Shown piece by piece: positions 6,024-8,822 of a stretch of 8,822 nucleotides of DNA. Each line of letters begins with the position of its first letter. Positions within the stretch are counted from its first letter, which is position 1. The DNA is taken from contig QMPS01000022.1 in assembly GCA_003648675.1 (NCBI GenBank), positions 1 through 8,822 of the forward strand, given 5' to 3'. The DNA is from Aquificota bacterium (lineage in GTDB: Bacteria; Thermosulfidibacterota; Thermosulfidibacteria; Thermosulfidibacterales; B14-G1). Made by a program: the position numbers and the translations under genes. A model generated the notes under the pieces. That model ran no database searches, was not told the DNA's origin, and saw only the letters and a list, made by a program, of their open reading frames with translations.

Positions 6024-7731
6024 TGGAAACCTCCTTGAAGTCATAAATCTCAAGCAAATCCAAGTACCTGGTTGAGAAATTCCTGGGGTGCTTTGGGTCC
6101 TCCTCAAGGAAAAAATCTATCCACTTATTCTTAGGTTCAGAGGGATACTTACTGCCCAGAAAGTCTTTCCAATCCTCAGACCTGAGATACTGGTAGACAA
6201 TATTCATCCGGGCAACTTCTGGACGATCGTTCTCAAGGAAGGATCTGACGGAGAAAAGCTGGCTTTGCGGAATTTGCGTCTTAATTTCACCCAAGTCTGT
6301 CAAAAGATCTCCAAAGTCGCCGAAGGAGTATGGCTTCTTCGTAAGCTTGATAGTGGCCCCGTACTTCGGCCATCTCTTAAAATAAAGCTCTCTTCGGAGG
6401 CTCTCTATATCTGAGTTCAAAAGTGAGGCATCCTTGATCACCATGAAATCAATGCAGGATTCTTCCTGGGAATAGCCGAGTTCTTTTGCCTTGCGCATAA
6501 GTTCTTCAGCATACTGGACAGCAAACCTTAGGGGAAAATGCTGGGGCACAATTACAAATCCCACTCCGATGCGCAACTTCTTTAGCTTTTCCGCTAAATC
6601 ACCCCCGATCTTCTCGCCTTCTTGCTTGAAGCCGTTCTCGATCCCTTCGGATAAGGTCATTACAGCTTGGAGAACTTCATTGGCAGGCAAGACAAGGAGT
6701 ACGTCATCCCCCCCTACCACTGGGCTCTGATATCTCCCGGCCAAGCTGAGTTCTCTAACGACATCCTTTTTCGTCTCTTCCATTACCTTAGTGACGGTCT
6801 CACTGAAGATATGATATTGCTCTATCCGCTCCATTTCTGACAGCATTTTGCCCATACGGTTGACATCGGCGTAGATCACGCCGATATAGGCCCTACCCTC
6901 TCTGGCAGTCTCGCCTGCTATGTCGTTTATGCTCTTCGCCTCTGGGAGCTCCTTTTCGTCTGACCTTATCTCTTTCCGTCCTCTCAGCCGCTTTTCGTAG
7001 CAAGCTTCACACAGCCAGTCGATCTCCTCCCCAACTCTATACTCCTTCCAGGCAGGCAGAATCCCGCAGGAGGTGCAGCGCTTCAATATGCCGGAGATGG
7101 GAAAGTTGCCGCGAACGATTTTTTCCCTCTTTGCTTCCTGAAGTCGGTCCCCAAGGAGCTGTACGATCTTACCGAATGGAATAGTACTGCCGCCTGATAA
7201 GGCAGGTATTACACCAATCCCCTTTGGGAGGGCTTTGGATTGACACTCTCCTCCGTCAGGGCCAAGGAGCAATTCATGAGGGTAGAACTTCTGCCATACA
7301 GCCGTGCATGAACCCACTTTTGTCCTCCGAGCAAACCTAAGTTCTATCTCTCGGACGATCTTTTCTGCTTTATCCGCAGGCACGATGAGCAATCCGTTGC
7401 CACCTCCGGCGAATATGACGTTGTCTTTGCTCAGGCCGAAATTCCCCAGCAGCTTATAGATGGAGCAACTTTCATCGGTCAAGGATTCCTCATCTGTCAG
7501 CTCCCTGACCATCTCGCTGGCTCCCCTTATCTCCATGGGTTTCACAGACGTGAAGACAAAGTCTTTAATCCGGTCAACGTCGAAGCTGACCAGAGCCAGA
7601 GGCCTGTTTTGGCCTTGAAAAGCGTCTTTAAGCCTCTCGGGGGATTCCCTTTCGATGACAAGCGTTGCCAACTCATCCCCCAGCATAGCGGCCAGAGCAG
7701 ATTTAAGTTGAACTGTTGGCATAAGCATCAT
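5992..7731 (-). CDS. cas10: Cas10, large subunit of type III CRISPR complex, HD-less, GGDD intact
   Basis: This is the signature subunit of type III effectors. On binding target RNA its palm domains convert ATP to cyclic oligoadenylate. The 579 residues show a first palm with FDVDRIKDF (50-58), RGAS (69-72) and FAGGGNG (107-113), a zinc ribbon (C219, C222, C241, C244), a second palm with IYADVNRMG (286-294) and the catalytic GGDD (340-343), and a helical C-terminal region consistent with the D4 domain. The palm starts about 45 residues in, so there is no room for the N-terminal HD nuclease found in longer Cas10 proteins (typically 700-900 residues). The start is ambiguous: ATGs occur at residues 1, 2 and 4. 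The first overlaps the HD gene's stop (ATGA), while an AGGAG lies 9 nt before the ATG at residue 4. Its 3' end overlaps the next gene by 32 nt. The intact GGDD suggests active signalling, but no CARF effector lies in the window. Confidence 0.95.
   Translation of the reverse strand: MMLMPTVQLKSALAAMLGDELATLVIERESPERLKDAFQGQNRPLALVSFDVDRIKDFVFTSVKPMEIRGASEMVRELTDEESLTDESCSIYKLLGNFGLSKDNVIFAGGGNGLLIVPADKAEKIVREIELRFARRTKVGSCTAVWQKFYPHELLLGPDGGECQSKALPKGIGVIPALSGGSTIPFGKIVQLLGDRLQEAKREKIVRGNFPISGILKRCTSCGILPAWKEYRVGEEIDWLCEACYEKRLRGRKEIRSDEKELPEAKSINDIAGETAREGRAYIGVIYADVNRMGKMLSEMERIEQYHIFSETVTKVMEETKKDVVRELSLAGRYQSPVVGGDDVLLVLPANEVLQAVMTLSEGIENGFKQEGEKIGGDLAEKLKKLRIGVGFVIVPQHFPLRFAVQYAEELMRKAKELGYSQEESCIDFMVIKDASLLNSDIESLRRELYFKRWPKYGATIKLTKKPYSFGDFGDLLTDLGEIKTQIPQSQLFSVRSFLENDRPEVARMNIVYQYLRSEDWKDFLGSKYPSEPKNKWIDFFLEEDPKHPRNFSTRYLDLLEIYDFKEVSSEEVQTEDKD
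6030..6036 (-). promoter_or_regulatory. Shine-Dalgarno AAGGAGG deciding GTG start of the fusion gene
   Basis: The minus strand reads AAGGAGG, six bases (TTTCCA), then GTG at 6023. The ATG at 6044 has no such site before it (GATTTGCTTGAGATTT). This sets the start 28 codons inside the longest open frame and puts the first Cas7 beta strand (KFKLRIKI) right at the N-terminus, as expected for the family. The site lies inside the last codons of cas10, so translation of the two genes is probably coupled. Confidence 0.85.
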
Positions 7732-8822
7732 CTCCTATTCTTCTCCTCAGATGGGGCTAATCTCTCACCTTCGGAGGAGTAAACTCCGTTAAAATAAACT
7801 CTTTTGGACTTAAGAATACTTGTAACCGCTTTGACTTCCTCCCATATTCCGCCCGCTATATAGGTCTTATCCCGTGGTTCAGCGTCGTCAGCGAATATAA
7901 TCTCTATTCTAAAACCTTCATTTACTTTCCTTAAGTAAACCAACTTTGCCTTGCTGTGTTTCTCAAAATGGGCCTCCTGGATTTTCTTGAAGAGTATGCG
8001 GTTGAGCGGACTAACGATTTCTATAAGGGTCTCACGTTCCTCTTCGGCCTTTTTCTCCAATGCCTCTTTCAGCAGTTTAAGGGTTTTCTTCTCATAAGCT
8101 TCGCACTCTTCGTCAAAGTGCTTATAATCCCTGCACTTGCGAAAATCTAAGGATCTTATCCCCTTCTCGATCTCTTCTATTCTCTCGCTGTAGGTCTGCT
8201 CTCCTTTTTCTTTGTTGCGATTGTCAATTAAGCCCAGCAGGCGCTTCTTCCTTTCAAGGAGCCGAAGATAGTGGCCTATCTCATCTTGGGTTCTCCTTCT
8301 CCTCTCCTTCCAGTAGCTTTTGTCTACTACCCGGTCTGATTGGACATCGCAGCCGTCGAGAACTCGCAGCAGGGCGGCTATCAAAAGCATTCGATCAGGA
8401 GCAATCTCCTGCCCATTAACTCGGAGAGTGTTACCTAAAATCTTGCCCAGTGGCTCCACTTTTACCTCTTTAAATATCTCGTCATTCCAAGGGGACTCGC
8501 TTTCTCCCAGCGGCCTTTTACGGCGATGGTACTTACAAATAAGGGCTATCGCCTCTTTTTCATCATCCTTAAGGTCATCCCTTTGCTTTATGCGCTGGTA
8601 GGAGAGTAAGTCGTGCCATTTTCGGACTAAGGAGGGGAACAGGGCTACCGGGATGGTCTCGCACGAGTTCAGTCTGTACTCCAATCCTGCATGGCCCACG
8701 TCGTGGAGCCAGATGGAGCAGATTAAGAGGTAGAGTTCCCCTGGGCTGAGAAAGTCTTGTTGTTCCTCGAAAAGGGGTTCAAGGAGCTCCGCACCCAACT
8801 CCAGAAGCCTCAAGCTATGTCC
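7728..8822 (-). CDS. HD-superfamily phosphohydrolase/nuclease, partial (5' end beyond window)
   Basis: The frame stays open to the window edge; the first visible codons read G-H-S-L-R, so the TTG at 8813 is internal and the true start is upstream. The 364 visible residues carry an HD-superfamily metal-site pattern: His2, His40-Asp41 (in WLHDVGH), a possible helper His70 (KWHDLLSY), His99 (KYHRR) and Asp156/Asp159 (RVLDGCD). Residues about 165-285 are highly charged and helical, probably coiled coil. The last ~80 residues look like a small alpha/beta domain. Proteins of this fold hydrolyse phosphoesters with bound metal, and many Cas10 proteins carry such a domain at their N-terminus. Here it is a separate gene just upstream of an HD-less Cas10, joined by a 4-nt ATGA overlap. 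My inference is a nuclease or nucleotide hydrolase acting with the CRISPR complex. An unrelated housekeeping HD enzyme is less likely given the coupling. The exact substrate cannot be read from the sequence. Confidence 0.85.
   Translation of the reverse strand, partial: GHSLRLLELGAELLEPLFEEQQDFLSPGELYLLICSIWLHDVGHAGLEYRLNSCETIPVALFPSLVRKWHDLLSYQRIKQRDDLKDDEKEAIALICKYHRRKRPLGESESPWNDEIFKEVKVEPLGKILGNTLRVNGQEIAPDRMLLIAALLRVLDGCDVQSDRVVDKSYWKERRRRTQDEIGHYLRLLERKKRLLGLIDNRNKEKGEQTYSERIEEIEKGIRSLDFRKCRDYKHFDEECEAYEKKTLKLLKEALEKKAEEERETLIEIVSPLNRILFKKIQEAHFEKHSKAKLVYLRKVNEGFRIEIIFADDAEPRDKTYIAGGIWEEVKAVTSILKSKRVYFNGVYSSEGERLAPSEEKNRR

Noticed and set aside
7728..8813. TTG at 8813 as the start of the HD gene
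   Set aside because: The frame stays open to the window edge and the codons before it encode the His of the first HD-superfamily motif, so the gene continues upstream.
1..8822. Open frames of 60-130 codons on the plus strand and in other minus frames across the window
   Set aside because: All lie opposite or inside well-supported cas genes, have no family motifs, and read as Ser/Leu/Pro-rich shadow translations of the coding strand.
1..8822. A CRISPR array, cas1/cas2 or cas6 in the window
   Set aside because: No regularly spaced direct repeats were seen, and coding sequence fills nearly everything. These parts, if present, lie outside.

Overview
The window holds one continuous operon read entirely on the minus strand (right to left) that encodes most of a type III CRISPR-Cas interference complex. 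The Cas5-like subunit is of the Csx10 family, which points to subtype III-D or a close relative of it. The organism cannot be named from the sequence. Every junction uses a strong bacterial Shine-Dalgarno sequence (AAAGGAGG, AAGGAGG or GAGGAGG), GTG and TTG starts occur, and base composition looks balanced. This fits a bacterium, and nothing seen places it in a phylum.

Layout in order of transcription: (1) 8822-7728, a stand-alone HD-superfamily phosphohydrolase or nuclease whose 5' end lies outside the window; (2) 7731-5992, a short Cas10 with an intact GGDD palm and a zinc ribbon but no HD domain; (3) 6023-4107, a single protein fusing a Cas7 (Csm3-like) domain to a complete Csx10/Cas5 domain; (4) 4082-3678, a small helical protein, probably the Cas11 small subunit; (5) 3685-2564, a Cas7 with a C-terminal extension that looks like a winged helix; (6) 2571-1627, a second free Cas7; (7) 1643-1212, a small protein that may be Csx19-like; (8) 1228-329, a third free Cas7 that lacks the usual catalytic aspartate; (9) 332-42, a small helical protein of unknown function. 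Neighbouring genes overlap by 4-32 nt except for one 24-nt gap (4083-4106), so co-transcription and translational coupling are likely. No promoter, terminator, CRISPR array, adaptation gene (cas1/cas2), cas6 or CARF effector lies in the window.

Likely joint function: the four different Cas7 domains, Cas5 (Csx10) and Cas11 would form the crRNA-bound backbone. Three Cas7 domains carry an Asp where Csm3-type RNA cleavage residues sit, so up to three cuts in target RNA are predicted. Cas10 would make cyclic oligoadenylate. The HD enzyme, coupled to cas10 by an ATGA overlap, could supply in trans the activity that Cas10 has lost.

The most interesting point is architectural. The order Cas7-Cas5 (fused), then Cas11, then Cas7, Cas7, small protein, Cas7 resembles a partly unfused version of the III-Dv Cas7-5-11 / Cas7-2x / Cas7 set. 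It may be a form between ordinary multi-subunit III-D and the fused III-Dv and III-E effectors.
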